The notes under the pieces are model-generated. The model saw only the letters and a list, made by a program, of their open reading frames with translations, was not told the origin of the DNA and searched no databases. A stretch of 64,000 bases of DNA from positions 1 to 64,000 of the forward strand of contig PLZA01000039.1 in assembly GCA_003153505.1 (NCBI GenBank). The letters are read 5' to 3'. This DNA is from Candidatus Dormiibacterota bacterium (GTDB lineage: Bacteria > Chloroflexota > Dormibacteria > Aeolococcales > Aeolococcaceae). Shown piece after piece: positions 8,607-17,746 of the stretch. Position 1 is the first letter of the stretch. Each line of letters begins with the position of its first letter. Both the position numbers and the translations under genes were made by a program.

Positions 8607-9791
8607 TCAGACCTCGGCGGGCTCAACCCCGAGAGCACGGAGCCCGACGCCGAATTTCGCCTCGGTCTCGAGATCCTCGGACGCCGGATCCGATCCCGCG
8701 ACGATGCCTGCGCCGGCGTGGAGGCGCGCCGTCGAGCCCAAGATCTCGGCGCAGCGCAAGGTCAACGCCCATTCCCCATCGCCACGCGCGTCGACCCAGC
8801 CAACCAGACCGGCGAAGAAGCGGCGATCGAAGGGCTCGAGACGGTCGATCAACGCGGCGGCGGCCTCACGAGGCGTCCCGCAGACCGCCGGGGTCGGGTG
8901 CAGCGCGGCTGCGATGCCCAGGGCGTCTGGTGCACCCGCCTTGAGCGTGCCTTTGATCGCGGTGTGCAGATGCCAGAGGGTTGCCGTCGAGGTCAGGCTC
9001 GTCTCGGCGTCGACGACGAGGTTCGAGCAGAACGGCGCCATGGCGTCGGCGACCGCCTCGGCAACCAGGCGGTGCTCGCGCTGCTCCTTGACGGTCTCCA
9101 GCAGCTGCCGGGCGATCTCCTTGTCCCGGGCAGGATCCGAAGAGCGCCGGGCCGTGCCGGCCAGTGGATCGCTCGACACCGAGAGGCCATCGCGACGGAT
9201 GACGAGCTCGGGTGAGGCTCCGACCAGGCTGGAGGCGCCTCCCGGAAGCGCCACCAGGAAGACGAAGCACCCGGGCTCTTCGGCGTTGAAGCGCCGCGCA
9301 ACCAGGCGAGGGTCGATCGGAGCATCGGCGTGCACCATCAGCGTTCGCGCCAGCACGACCTTGTCGACATCGCCCGCGTCGATGGCTGCGAGCGCCTGCT
9401 CGACCCCCGCCTCGTACTCGACCGGCAAGGGTTCCGGCACCAGCTGGGTGACCGTCCATTCCGCCGGTGGCGCGATCTCATCATGGAGGGGCACCCCCCT
9501 GACCACGCGCTCAGGAAGACGCAGCGTCGCCTCGCAGCTGCCGTCGAAGGGCAGGGCACCGAGGACCATGCCCAGTCCGGCGGTCCGATCCAACGCCGCC
9601 CGAGCGAGGGCCGCCGCACGATGCACCTGTTTCGGACCCGACGCGACCTGGATGGCGCGAGACGCGCCCGCAGTCGCGAGGCCGTAGTCGCCGTGCTGGA
9701 CGACGACGCCGGTCCCCTCGCGGTACCAATCGAACAGGTCGATCGTGCTCACCGTCCCCGGCAGATCCGGAGCGGGGCGAACGGGGCTCAT
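8607..9791 (-). CDS. menF: Isochorismate synthase (MenF/EntC type)
   Basis: Chorismate-utilising enzyme making isochorismate for MenD. Features of the family are clear: the KVVLAR motif near residue 140, SPELVIRRDG, PLAGTARR, HTAIKGTL, LHPTPAVCGTPREAA and the C-terminal RCAEILG...HAGAGIVAGSDP. The 394 residues match EntC/DhbC/MenF. Downstream partner of menG on the minus strand with a 4-base ATGA overlap, so the two are co-translated. Salicylate or siderophore use (EntC, PchA) is possible in principle, but the men context settles it. Confidence 0.92.
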   Translation of the reverse strand: MSPVRPAPDLPGTVSTIDLFDWYREGTGVVVQHGDYGLATAGASRAIQVASGPKQVHRAAALARAALDRTAGLGMVLGALPFDGSCEATLRLPERVVRGVPLHDEIAPPAEWTVTQLVPEPLPVEYEAGVEQALAAIDAGDVDKVVLARTLMVHADAPIDPRLVARRFNAEEPGCFVFLVALPGGASSLVGASPELVIRRDGLSVSSDPLAGTARRSSDPARDKEIARQLLETVKEQREHRLVAEAVADAMAPFCSNLVVDAETSLTSTATLWHLHTAIKGTLKAGAPDALGIAAALHPTPAVCGTPREAAAALIDRLEPFDRRFFAGLVGWVDARGDGEWALTLRCAEILGSTARLHAGAGIVAGSDPASEDLETEAKFGVGLRALGVEPAEV

Positions 9792-10477
9792 TGACGGGTC
9801 CCGATCAGCAGCTGCGCGGCGCCCGCCCCGAGCTGCACCCGGCGGCAGCGAACGAACCCGGCCTCGGTGAGCAGCCGGAGGAGCTCGGAAGGGGCTGGCA
9901 GATATGCCGTCGAGGCGGGCAGGTACCTGTATGCCTGACGGTCGGAGAGCAGCCCCCCGACCATTGGGACGATCCTGCGGAAGTAGAGGGCGTGCAGGCG
10001 TCGGACAACGGGATTCGGCGGCTCGGACACTTCAAGGAAGACGGCTCGCCCGCCCGGACGGATCACCCGGGATGCCTCCTGGAAGCACGCGGCGATGTCC
10101 ACGACGTTGCGAAGCGCGAAGCCACTCACCGCCCCGTTGACCGAGGCGTCGCCGAGCGGCAGGTGGAGCGCATCCGCGCGGACCAGCGGGGCCGCGGTGT
10201 GCGCCTTGGCGAGCATCCCTGCCGCCATGTCGACTCCGACGCCGCGCAGGCCGGCACGTCCGAGCACCCTGCAGAGATCGCCCGTTCCGCAGCCGACGTC
10301 GACGACGCGCGCTCCGGGGTCCAGTTGAAGCTCGCGCACCGCCCGGCGCCGCCAGCCCGCGTCGAGCCCGAGGGTCATCACCCGGTTGACCAGCTCGTAG
10401 CGCGGCGCGATCCGGTCGAACATCTCCTCGACGGCTCGCGCCTTTCGCTCGCCGACGGGCAGCTCGGCCACGGTCAC
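9788..10477 (-). CDS. menG: Demethylmenaquinone methyltransferase (MenG/UbiE)
   Basis: SAM-dependent C-methyltransferase for the last step of menaquinone synthesis. UbiE signatures: FDRIAPRYELVNRVMTLGLD near residue 20, VDVGCGTGDLC (SAM loop), ADALHLPLGD, and the FALRNVVD motif characteristic of UbiE. The 229-residue length is normal. Start GTG 10477 lies 6 nt after TAGAGT with no ribosome binding site, indicating a leaderless mRNA. It is the first gene of a two-gene menG-menF unit on the strand opposite menBACD. Confidence 0.93.
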   Translation of the reverse strand: MTVAELPVGERKARAVEEMFDRIAPRYELVNRVMTLGLDAGWRRRAVRELQLDPGARVVDVGCGTGDLCRVLGRAGLRGVGVDMAAGMLAKAHTAAPLVRADALHLPLGDASVNGAVSGFALRNVVDIAACFQEASRVIRPGGRAVFLEVSEPPNPVVRRLHALYFRRIVPMVGGLLSDRQAYRYLPASTAYLPAPSELLRLLTEAGFVRCRRVQLGAGAAQLLIGTRQ

Positions 10478-10483
10478 CGACTC

Positions 10484-10489
10484 ACTCTA
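10484..10489 (-). promoter_or_regulatory. -10 element TAGAGT, leaderless start of menG
   Basis: TAGAGT on the minus strand, 6-nt spacer, then GTG of menG at 10477. Confidence 0.5.
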
Positions 10490-10671
10490 GCAAGCGCTCC
10501 CCGCTCGACTGGGTCTGACTGGCATTTTCGGCTTGGTGCGATCCCCCACCTCAGAACGGGTTGGGGGTTGTGGCTGGGGTCACTGCGTGCGATCACGGCC
10601 ATGAAACGCCGGCTCACCATCGCTGGTATCGGAGAGACCGATCAACGTAGCGGGATGTCACGCCGGATGGT

Positions 10672-11709
10672 TCAAGCCGCCTCGGTCCGGTGCAACCGGA
10701 AGAGTGTCTCCCCCGAGTAGACGATCAGCGCCGTCGCCGTTCCCACGACGAGCAGCAACTCGCCGAGTCGCAGTGCACCTCCCGCGTCGGTCCCGACGAT
10801 CCACCAGAGCCAGGCGCGAAACGCGACCGCCGCCGGAACCGCGGCGCATCCGGCCACCGCCGCGTCGATGACCCGGCGCCGCGTCCCCGCTGCTGGGCGG
10901 CTGGCGCCCACCAATTCCATGTACGCGCCGGCTGCGACGAGAAACGCGAACATCCCGCATCCTCCGACGAGGATGTCGAGCCACACGGCCGGCCCGGGAC
11001 CCTCGCGAAGCAGCGTGTTCAGCGCGAGGAGCGACCCAAATGCCAGAGCAGCCAGCGCCGCTGCGATCACCGGATCTCGGCGAATGACGAGAACAAGCCG
11101 GCGGTCGATCCAGCGGATGACCCGAACCCCGATCACCCGCAGCGGGCCGAGCCAGCTCGCGTAGAGCTCCGCGGCCGACACGAGTTCACTGAACCAGTCG
11201 GGGCCATGCACGCCATGGCGAAGACCCCGGGTGAGCTGCGACGCTCGGAGCTGCACGCCAGCGGCGGCAATCAACAGAACCGTGACGACGGCGAGCACGG
11301 CGATCGTCGCAGGGGTCGTGTTGTTCCAGGTTGCTCGATCGGCCCCGAGGATGATGCTGACCCAGTCCGCGAGCACCGTCACGAGCATCGCGCCGACAAG
11401 AACACGACCACCTCGCAGCACGCTGATCACGCGTGCAACCGGCAGCGGTTGATTCCGACGGCAGAGGGAGATTCGCACGATTCCCATCGCTCCGGTGAGC
11501 GAGATGAAGAACACAGTGAACGACACGACAGCGTCATACGGGTCGTTCTGCCAGGGGACGTGGTCGGACAGGACTCGAAATTGTTTGACGGCGAGAGCAA
11601 ACACAACGAACAGAGCCGCCACCACGAGCGTCCCGACCGCAGCCCATCCGAGCTGCCTCCGACGCGGATCACCGACCTCGACCGTGGGGCTTGATTGCAA
11701 TTGCGTCAC
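10672..11709 (-). CDS. Polytopic membrane protein of unknown function
   Basis: About eight hydrophobic segments are visible in 345 residues, for example WAAVGTLVVAALFVVFALAV near the N-terminus, then AVVSFTVFFISLTGAMGIV, and LGELLLVVGTATALIVYSG near the end. I do not recognise a family and see no catalytic motif. Start choice: the frame is open from a TTG at 11718, but a TACCAT hexamer (11723-11718) sits 8 nt before the GTG at 11709, matching the leaderless pattern in this genome. It is divergent from the MacB-like ABC genes across about 60 bp. No evident partner, so its function is unassigned. Confidence 0.7.
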   Translation of the reverse strand: MTQLQSSPTVEVGDPRRRQLGWAAVGTLVVAALFVVFALAVKQFRVLSDHVPWQNDPYDAVVSFTVFFISLTGAMGIVRISLCRRNQPLPVARVISVLRGGRVLVGAMLVTVLADWVSIILGADRATWNNTTPATIAVLAVVTVLLIAAAGVQLRASQLTRGLRHGVHGPDWFSELVSAAELYASWLGPLRVIGVRVIRWIDRRLVLVIRRDPVIAAALAALAFGSLLALNTLLREGPGPAVWLDILVGGCGMFAFLVAAGAYMELVGASRPAAGTRRRVIDAAVAGCAAVPAAVAFRAWLWWIVGTDAGGALRLGELLLVVGTATALIVYSGETLFRLHRTEAA

Positions 11710-11755
11710 TTGCCCCAATGGTACGGCGGAGGCGGCCTCCGCTCTGAACTTCGAC

Positions 11756-11761
11756 TACCCT
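11756..11761 (+). promoter_or_regulatory. -10 element TACCCT, leaderless start of ABC exporter operon
   Basis: TACCCT followed by 8 nt and the ATG at 11770; no Shine-Dalgarno sequence is present. Confidence 0.45.
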
Positions 11762-11769
11762 GGCTCCCA

Positions 11770-12543
11770 ATGGCGGCGATCACGACCGCAGGGCCATCGA
11801 CTGCAGCGTCTGAGGCGTTTCCCATAGCGGCCCGCACCACCGATGCCGTCAAGGAGTACGGCAAGGGTGACGCCATGGTGCGCGCGCTCGACAGCATCAC
11901 CGTCGCGTTCGACAAGGGCCGCTTCAGCGCGATCATGGGGCCTTCCGGCTCGGGCAAGTCCACCCTGCTGCATTGCCTGGCCGGCCTCGATCGGCTCACG
12001 TCGGGCACGGTCCACATTGGCGAGGTCGAACTCGGCAGCCTTAACGATCGTCAACTCACCATGTTGCGGCGTGTGCGCGTCGGCTTCATCTTCCAGTCCT
12101 TCAACCTGGTGCCGACCCTTTCGGCGCTCGACAACATCGTGCTGCCGCTCACGATCGCCGGGAAGAAACCGGATGCGGCCGCGCTCGCTGAGGTGGTGCG
12201 CATCACCGGCCTCGGCGACCGGCTCAAGCACCACCCCAATCAACTCTCCGGCGGGCAGCAACAGCGCGTCGCCGCCGCCCGCGCCCTCGCCAGCCAGCCG
12301 GAGATCATCTTCGCCGACGAGCCCACCGGCAACCTCGATTCGCGAGCGAGCACGGATCTCCTCGACTTCCTCCGTCACGCCGTCACGGAGTTGGGCCAGA
12401 CGATCATCATGGTCACGCACGATCCTCTTGCCGCCGCGCATGCGGACCGCGTCGTGTTCCTTGCCGATGGCCGCGTTGTCAGCGAGATGCAAGCGCCGAC
12501 GGCGGACAGCGTGCTCGACGTCATGCGGCATCTTGGTGATTGA
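11770..12543 (+). CDS. ABC transporter ATP-binding protein, MacB/LolD type
   Basis: ATPase subunit of a type VII (MacB/FtsX) ABC system. Walker [10 protein letters not shown] (around residue 62), the Q-loop in [17 protein letters not shown], signature LSGGQQQR, Walker B with DEPTGNLDS and the switch histidine in MVTHD are all intact. The phrases [12 protein letters not shown] and DEPTGNLDS are typical of the LolD/MacB group. ATG 11770 is chosen over the open frame back to 11695 because it follows a TACCCT hexamer by 8 nt. It precedes its permease by 22 bp. Substrate unknown. Confidence 0.92.
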   Translation: MAAITTAGPSTAASEAFPIAARTTDAVKEYGKGDAMVRALDSITVAFDKGRFSAIMGPSGSGKSTLLHCLAGLDRLTSGTVHIGEVELGSLNDRQLTMLRRVRVGFIFQSFNLVPTLSALDNIVLPLTIAGKKPDAAALAEVVRITGLGDRLKHHPNQLSGGQQQRVAAARALASQPEIIFADEPTGNLDSRASTDLLDFLRHAVTELGQTIIMVTHDPLAAAHADRVVFLADGRVVSEMQAPTADSVLDVMRHLGD

Positions 12544-12565
12544 CCACCTCCTCAGGCCCTGACAC

Positions 12566-15103
12566 GTGATCGGCATCAGCCTGCGGAGCCTGCTTTCCCA
12601 CAAGTTGCGACTTGCGCTGACCACGATTGCCGTGATCCTCGGCGTTTCATTTGTCGCCGGCACCTTCATCCTGACCGACACGATCAACGCGACGTTCACG
12701 AGCATCTTCGCGACCGCGAACGCGGGCGTCGCCGTCACGGTGCACGGCCATCCGATCGCCGGCGAGACCGGGGGCGTTGGGGGCGGCCAGAACCATCCGA
12801 TCCCCACGTCGCTCCTCACCACGGTTCGCGCGGTTCCCGGCGTCAAGGATGCGGTCGGCAACATCTTCAGAGAGGGTGCGACGCTCATCGGCCATGACGG
12901 CACGCCGATCGGCGGCAACGGGCCTCCGACCTTCGGCGCCAACTGGATCACCAACAGCGGCATCTCGCCATATCGCCTGCGCAGCGGCTCTGCACCGCAG
13001 CAACCGAACGACGTGGTCGTTGATGCCGGAACGGCAGCGAAGAACGGACTCGCGGTCGGGCAAACGCTGCCCATCGTGTTCCTCGGAGGAGTCGAGGAAC
13101 ACTTCACGATCACCGGTATCGCGGGCTACGGCACCTCGGACAACCTGGCCGGGGCGACCATCGCCCTCTTCACCGAGTCAACCGCGGAACGGGTTCTCGA
13201 AGGTCAGAACAAGTACGACAGCATCCTGGTGAGCGCGCAGAGCGGGGTTACCGACGTCGTGCTCCGCGAAAGCATCGCCGCCGCGCTGCCCAGCTATGCG
13301 GAGGCGGAGACCGGGCAGCAGGCCGCTGCTGCAGCCGAGCAGAGCACTGAGTCGACCATCAGCACCTTCATCGGCACGCCACTCCTCGTCTTCGCGTTCA
13401 TCTCCCTGTTCGTCGGCAGCTTCCTCATCATCAACACGTTCAACATCCTCGTCGCGCAGCGCACCCGCGAGCTGGCACTGCTGCGCGCACTGGGGGCGAC
13501 CCGAGCGCAGGTGATGGCGTCGGTGCTCGTCGAGGCGGCGGTCACCGGCCTGGTCGCGTCGATCCTCGGCTTCGTTGTTGGCATCCTCATCGCGCGAGCG
13601 CTGCTCTCCGTGTTCGGCTCGGCGTCGACCGGTGGTGTGACGCTCCTCCCCCGCACCTTCATCATCGCGGTGCTGGTCGGCACCATCGTCACGGTGATCG
13701 CGGCGTCACTCCCCGCTCGCCGCGCGACGCGCATCGCCCCGGTCGCCGCTCTCGCCGAGGCACTCCCCGAGACGCAGCCGCTGCCACGCCGGCGAATCGT
13801 GATCGGCCTGGTCATCTTCGTGCTCGGATGCGCGGCCCTGCTGGTCGGGCTCTTCACCTCGGCCGGGTCGAAGCTCCAGCTCATCGGCGCCGGCTTCCTC
13901 GGGGTGTTCCTCGGTGTCGCGTTGCTGGCGCCGCTGCTCGTCGTACCGATTGCGATAGTGCTCGGATGGCCCGTGGCGCACGTGCGCGGCGCGGCCGGCA
14001 TCCTCGCCGGACAGAACGCGAGGCGCAATCCGCGCCGCACCGCGCTCACCGCTGCGGCATTGATGATCGGCCTCGCTCTGGTCACGTGTGTCGCGGTCCT
14101 CACCGACTCGGTTCGCGTCTCCACCAACGATGCGATCGAGGGTGCGTTCCGGGCCGACTTCATCGTGTTCACCCAGGGCCCGGACTTCAACACCCAGGCG
14201 GCGCAGGCGTTGCAGCAGGACCCCAGCCTGGCGGATGTGACCGAGGTGCGCGGCACATCGGTGCTCATCCGCGGCAGCTCGCAGGGGATTGCCGCCATCG
14301 ACCCGGCCAACCTCGGGAGTGTGCTCTCGCTGACGATGGTGTCGGGGACGGCATCCGCGATCGCTTCGGCGAACACGGCAATCGTCGACTCCACAGAGGC
14401 CAACGCATCCGGGGTGCATCTCGGCCAGCTCGTGACCTTCACCTTCCCACAGGGCGCGAGCGTCCCCGTCCGGATCGGCGGCATCTACACCGCGAACGCC
14501 CTGGTGAGCGGTTACGTGGTGTCACTCGCGACCATGGAACCAAACGTGCCCGCCGCCCGGGACACCATCGTCCTCGCCAACGCTGCGAACGGCGTGTCGC
14601 CGAGTCAGGCTGAAGTCGCGCTCCACCATGACGTCAAGGCCTTCCCGCTGCTGATGGCGATGAGCCGTTCAGAGTATCGGACGTTCGTCGGCGCGTCCCT
14701 GGACAGCTTCCTCAACCTCATCTACACGCTCCTGGCATTCGCGATCATCATCGCCGTGCTGGGAATCGCGAACACGCTGATTCTCAGCGTCCTCGAGCGC
14801 ACCCGCGAGATCGGTCTGTTGCGTGCGCTGGGCATGACGCGGTCGCAGACGCGGTCCATGGTGCGTTGGGAGTCGGTCATCATCTCGCTGCTCGGAGCGG
14901 TGCTCGGACTGGCCGTCGGCCTCGGCCTCGGCGTCGCGGTGAGCGGATCGCTCCACGACCTGGGGATCACCGAGATCGCAATCCCTGGTTCGAATTTGAT
15001 CTTTTACGCGATCATCGCGGGAGTTTTCGGCGTCGTCGCCGCAATCTTCCCGACGATTCGTGCGTCGCGGGTCGACATCCTCCGCGCGATCACGACCGAG
15101 TAG
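12566..15103 (+). CDS. ABC transporter permease, FtsX/MacB-like (845 aa)
   Basis: Two-module FtsX-family permease: an N-terminal TM helix (HKLRLALTTIAVILGVSFVAG), an extracytoplasmic MacB-PCD-like domain to about residue 260, three TM helices with RTRELALLRALGATRAQV, a middle TM pair, a second extracytoplasmic domain and a final three-helix FtsX module with RTREIGLLRALGMTRSQ. Such single-chain 2 x FtsX permeases are common in high-GC Gram-positives and Chloroflexota. They couple ATP hydrolysis to export or periplasmic mechanical work rather than import. GTG 12566; partner ATPase directly upstream. Substrate unknown. Confidence 0.92.
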   Translation: MIGISLRSLLSHKLRLALTTIAVILGVSFVAGTFILTDTINATFTSIFATANAGVAVTVHGHPIAGETGGVGGGQNHPIPTSLLTTVRAVPGVKDAVGNIFREGATLIGHDGTPIGGNGPPTFGANWITNSGISPYRLRSGSAPQQPNDVVVDAGTAAKNGLAVGQTLPIVFLGGVEEHFTITGIAGYGTSDNLAGATIALFTESTAERVLEGQNKYDSILVSAQSGVTDVVLRESIAAALPSYAEAETGQQAAAAAEQSTESTISTFIGTPLLVFAFISLFVGSFLIINTFNILVAQRTRELALLRALGATRAQVMASVLVEAAVTGLVASILGFVVGILIARALLSVFGSASTGGVTLLPRTFIIAVLVGTIVTVIAASLPARRATRIAPVAALAEALPETQPLPRRRIVIGLVIFVLGCAALLVGLFTSAGSKLQLIGAGFLGVFLGVALLAPLLVVPIAIVLGWPVAHVRGAAGILAGQNARRNPRRTALTAAALMIGLALVTCVAVLTDSVRVSTNDAIEGAFRADFIVFTQGPDFNTQAAQALQQDPSLADVTEVRGTSVLIRGSSQGIAAIDPANLGSVLSLTMVSGTASAIASANTAIVDSTEANASGVHLGQLVTFTFPQGASVPVRIGGIYTANALVSGYVVSLATMEPNVPAARDTIVLANAANGVSPSQAEVALHHDVKAFPLLMAMSRSEYRTFVGASLDSFLNLIYTLLAFAIIIAVLGIANTLILSVLERTREIGLLRALGMTRSQTRSMVRWESVIISLLGAVLGLAVGLGLGVAVSGSLHDLGITEIAIPGSNLIFYAIIAGVFGVVAAIFPTIRASRVDILRAITTE

Positions 15104-15124
15104 CCGCTGCGGCCGGTGCGGGGA

Positions 15125-16222
15125 TCAGTACGAGCGACGCTCCGCGGCTGCGCGCTCCCAGCGCTGTTCGATACGACCAAAACGCCAGATCACCAGAGCG
15201 GCAGCCCAGGTCACAACGAACAGCCCGACGATGATGAAGCCCGCCTCATTGATGTTGAAGCTCGACATGAAATCCCAGAAGCCGCCGGAGAGGTTGAGCT
15301 GCGCTGCGAGCAGGCCGAAGATCTCGATGGTGCCGATCAGCATCGCGACGGCCACCGACAGCCCCGTGATGGTGATGTTGTAGTAGACCTTGCGCACCGG
15401 CTTCGAGAACGCCCATCCATACGCGAAGTTCATGAACGAACCATCGAGTGTGTCAAGCGTCGCCATGCCGGCCGCGAAGAGGATCGGCAGGCTCAGCACC
15501 GCATACCAGGGCAGCCCGGCCGTCGCCGCGCCGGCGGTGGCGGCGAGCAGCGTCACCTCGGTTGCCGTGTCGAATCCGAGTCCGAACAGGACGCCCACGG
15601 GGTACATCTGCCAGGGGCTGCGGATCGACCGCATCAGCTTGCCGAAGAAGCGGGTCATCAACCCGCGCGCGTTCAACTGCTGCTCGAGCTCCTCATCGTT
15701 GTAGCGGCCGCGGCGCATCTCGAGGAACACCTTGACAATGCCCACCAGCACGATCAGGTTAAGGATCGCGATCAGGTACAGAAAGGTCCCTGAGACCAGC
15801 GTGCCGATGATGCCGCCGAACGTCTCGACGGTGGAGTTCTTGCCGGCGAGCTGGCTGATGATCGCCCGTGCCGCGAACGTCAGCCCGACGCCGAGGGCGA
15901 AGACGACAGACGAGTGGCCCAGCGAGAACCAGAAGCCAACGGACAGCGGTCGCTTGCCTTCGGACATCAGCTTGCGCGTGGTGTTGTCGATTGCCGAGAT
16001 ATGGTCCGCGTCGAAGGCGTGGCGCAGGCCCAGCGTGTACGCGGTCACCGCCACGCCGATGCCGAGGAACTTCGAATGCTCCGGCAGGATCGCCACGATA
16101 AAGACGCCCCAGCCGACGACGTAGAGGCCGATGATGAAGCCGACCATGCCGCCGACCCTGCCCCACTCTCGTGGGGTCAGCGAGCCGCGGATCCGGGCCC
16201 AGCGAGACGGGGGTGCGGCCAC
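15125..16222 (-). CDS. NiCoT-family nickel/cobalt permease
   Basis: High-affinity Ni/Co uptake permease. The NiCoT signature RHAFDADHI is present in the second TM region (around residue 65), with the other family motifs FSLGHSSVV, LGFDTATEVTLL and LFAAGMATLDTLDG. About eight TM helices lie in 365 residues. Start: an ATG at 16237 exists, but its first codons form AGGAGG (16234-16229), a strong Shine-Dalgarno sequence exactly 6 nt before GTG 16222, so GTG 16222 is the better start. Divergent from a Fur-family gene (gap about 130 bp), suggesting metal-dependent control. Ni versus Co preference cannot be read from the sequence. Confidence 0.92.
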   Translation of the reverse strand: MAAPPSRWARIRGSLTPREWGRVGGMVGFIIGLYVVGWGVFIVAILPEHSKFLGIGVAVTAYTLGLRHAFDADHISAIDNTTRKLMSEGKRPLSVGFWFSLGHSSVVFALGVGLTFAARAIISQLAGKNSTVETFGGIIGTLVSGTFLYLIAILNLIVLVGIVKVFLEMRRGRYNDEELEQQLNARGLMTRFFGKLMRSIRSPWQMYPVGVLFGLGFDTATEVTLLAATAGAATAGLPWYAVLSLPILFAAGMATLDTLDGSFMNFAYGWAFSKPVRKVYYNITITGLSVAVAMLIGTIEIFGLLAAQLNLSGGFWDFMSSFNINEAGFIIVGLFVVTWAAALVIWRFGRIEQRWERAAAERRSY

Positions 16223-16342
16223 CGAGGTCCTCCTCATGTTCCTTCAACGTCAGGAGCCCACCCAGAGTATCAAAACGCGACCAGCACGCAACAGCGTCCA
16301 GAAGCCATATGCCACGTCCGCGCGATGGGCGCCGGTCACGGC

Positions 16343-16348
16343 TATCCT
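16343..16348 (+). promoter_or_regulatory. -10 element TATCCT, leaderless start of Fur-family gene
   Basis: TATCCT, then 6 nt, then ATG at 16355. No Shine-Dalgarno sequence is seen. Confidence 0.5.
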
Positions 16349-16354
16349 TGACCG

Positions 16355-16807
16355 ATGAGCAGCACTGTCGACGAACTGGTCGCGCAGCTCCGGGACGGAG
16401 GCTCGCGGGTCACCACCGCCCGGCGCCTCGTGCTCACAGCGCTCGTGAAAGGCGCGCATCACCCCACCGCGGAGGAACTGCTCGTCGCGGTGCGCACGCT
16501 GGCACCGGACGTCCACGCGTCCACGGTCTATCGCAATCTCGAGGAGCTCGAGCGGCTGGGAGTCGTCGTCCACACGCACCTCGGGCACGGACCGGCCACC
16601 TACCATCTGGCGACCGAAGCGCATGGCCACCTCGTCTGCGAGGTGTGCGGCGCCACCATGGAGGCACCTGAGGACCTGTTCGAGGCGATGGCTGAAGGCG
16701 CGAAGCGGCGTCTCGGGTTCGAGCTCCGCCCGTATCACTTCGCCGTGCTCGGCGTGTGCGCCGACTGCGCCGCCAGCGCCGCGGCGCCGGAATCCTCAGT
16801 GGGCTGA
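16355..16807 (+). CDS. Fur-family metalloregulator
   Basis: Transcriptional repressor of the Fur/Zur/Nur family, 150 residues. The N-terminal winged helix contains RVTTARRLVLTAL and HASTVYRNLEELERLG (recognition helix); the dimerisation half has HGHLVCEVCG and a second pair CADC, giving the structural Zn(Cys)4 site, with HxH regulatory ligands at HLGHG...YHLATEAHGH. The NiCoT gene is divergent and a CDF exporter is convergent with a 12-nt 3' overlap, so nickel or zinc sensing (Nur or Zur) is plausible. The sequence alone does not separate these from Fur or PerR. Confidence 0.88.
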   Translation: MSSTVDELVAQLRDGGSRVTTARRLVLTALVKGAHHPTAEELLVAVRTLAPDVHASTVYRNLEELERLGVVVHTHLGHGPATYHLATEAHGHLVCEVCGATMEAPEDLFEAMAEGAKRRLGFELRPYHFAVLGVCADCAASAAAPESSVG

Positions 16808-17734
16808 TCGGCCTCGACCGGAGGCCAGCCGCTCGACCCGCAGGTACTCAGCCGGCGCATGGTCGACCTGGAGAGTCGTGTGCTCAACGTGGAATTGCTC
16901 CTCGAGGAAGCGCTCGAGGTCGAGCCGGATCGCGTGGCAGTCGTCGTTGGGGTGCACGAGGACGTGCGCTGAGAGCGACGGAAACCCCGACGTGAGCTCC
17001 CAGACGTGGAGGTCGTGGACGTTCACCACATGTGGATGCGCCGCAAGCGCACCGCCGATCTCCTCGGGATTGAGGTCCGCCGGCGACGCCTCGAGCAGCA
17101 CACGGCCTGCCTTGCCGAGCAGCCGGACACCCGCATACACCATGAGTCCGGCGACGACGACCGAGGCGATGGCATCGGCGCGGTCGAAGCCGGTCGTGAC
17201 GATCACGATGCCCGCGACCAGGGTCCCGATCAACGCGTACAGGTCGGTGAGGATGTGGCGAAAGCTCGCCTCGATGTTCAGGCTGCGGCGGTCGGCATGC
17301 GACAGCTGGCGGGTCACCGCGAGGTTGACGACGATGCCGGCGAGCGCGATGGCGATGAGAGCCCCGCCCTGCACCGTCAGCGGTGTCGCAAAACGGATCA
17401 CCGCCTCGAAGACGAGCACGGCTGCGAGGACCAGCAGGGTCGCGCCGCTGATCAGCGCTGCGAGCACCTCGGCGCGCTTGAGACCGAAGGTCAGGCCACC
17501 CTTGGGAGGCCGCTGCGCCAGGCGCAGGGCGACCAGCGAGACACCGAGCGCCGCGACGTCGGTGAGCATGTGCGCGGCGTCGGAGAGCAGCGCGAGGGAG
17601 TGGGCCAGGATCGCGACGACGACCTCGACCACGATGAAGACACCGATCAGCCCGAGCGCGGCAACCAGCGGTCGCTGATCCGTATCGGCGGGAAGGTTGT
17701 GCGGGTGCGTTCCCTTGGGGCCGTGGTCGTGCAC
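16796..17734 (-). CDS. Cation diffusion facilitator (CDF) metal exporter
   Basis: Proton-coupled divalent cation exporter (CzcD/ZitB-like), 312 residues. Six TM helices carry the two HxxxD metal sites: SDAAHMLTD in TM2 (around residue 55) and SFRHILTD in TM5 (around 160). The N-terminus and C-terminus are rich in histidine (DHGPKGTHPH; EHTTLQVDHAP), and a cytoplasmic ferredoxin-like domain follows from about 215. Two adjacent GTG codons occur; GTG 17734 is chosen because it is exactly 6 nt from TAGGGT. It closes a nickel/zinc cluster with the NiCoT importer and the Fur-type regulator. Confidence 0.92.
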   Translation of the reverse strand: MHDHGPKGTHPHNLPADTDQRPLVAALGLIGVFIVVEVVVAILAHSLALLSDAAHMLTDVAALGVSLVALRLAQRPPKGGLTFGLKRAEVLAALISGATLLVLAAVLVFEAVIRFATPLTVQGGALIAIALAGIVVNLAVTRQLSHADRRSLNIEASFRHILTDLYALIGTLVAGIVIVTTGFDRADAIASVVVAGLMVYAGVRLLGKAGRVLLEASPADLNPEEIGGALAAHPHVVNVHDLHVWELTSGFPSLSAHVLVHPNDDCHAIRLDLERFLEEQFHVEHTTLQVDHAPAEYLRVERLASGRGRSAH

Positions 17735-17740
17735 CACTTC

Positions 17741-17746
17741 ACCCTA
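17741..17746 (-). promoter_or_regulatory. -10 element TAGGGT upstream of CDF exporter
   Basis: On the minus strand TAGGGT lies 6 nt before GTG 17734 (and 3 nt before GTG 17737). The genome-wide spacing pattern favours the second GTG. Confidence 0.4.

Noticed and set aside
10535-10575. C-run/G-run inverted repeat, possible terminator
   Set aside because: Only a 6-bp stem with a large loop and no T-tract.
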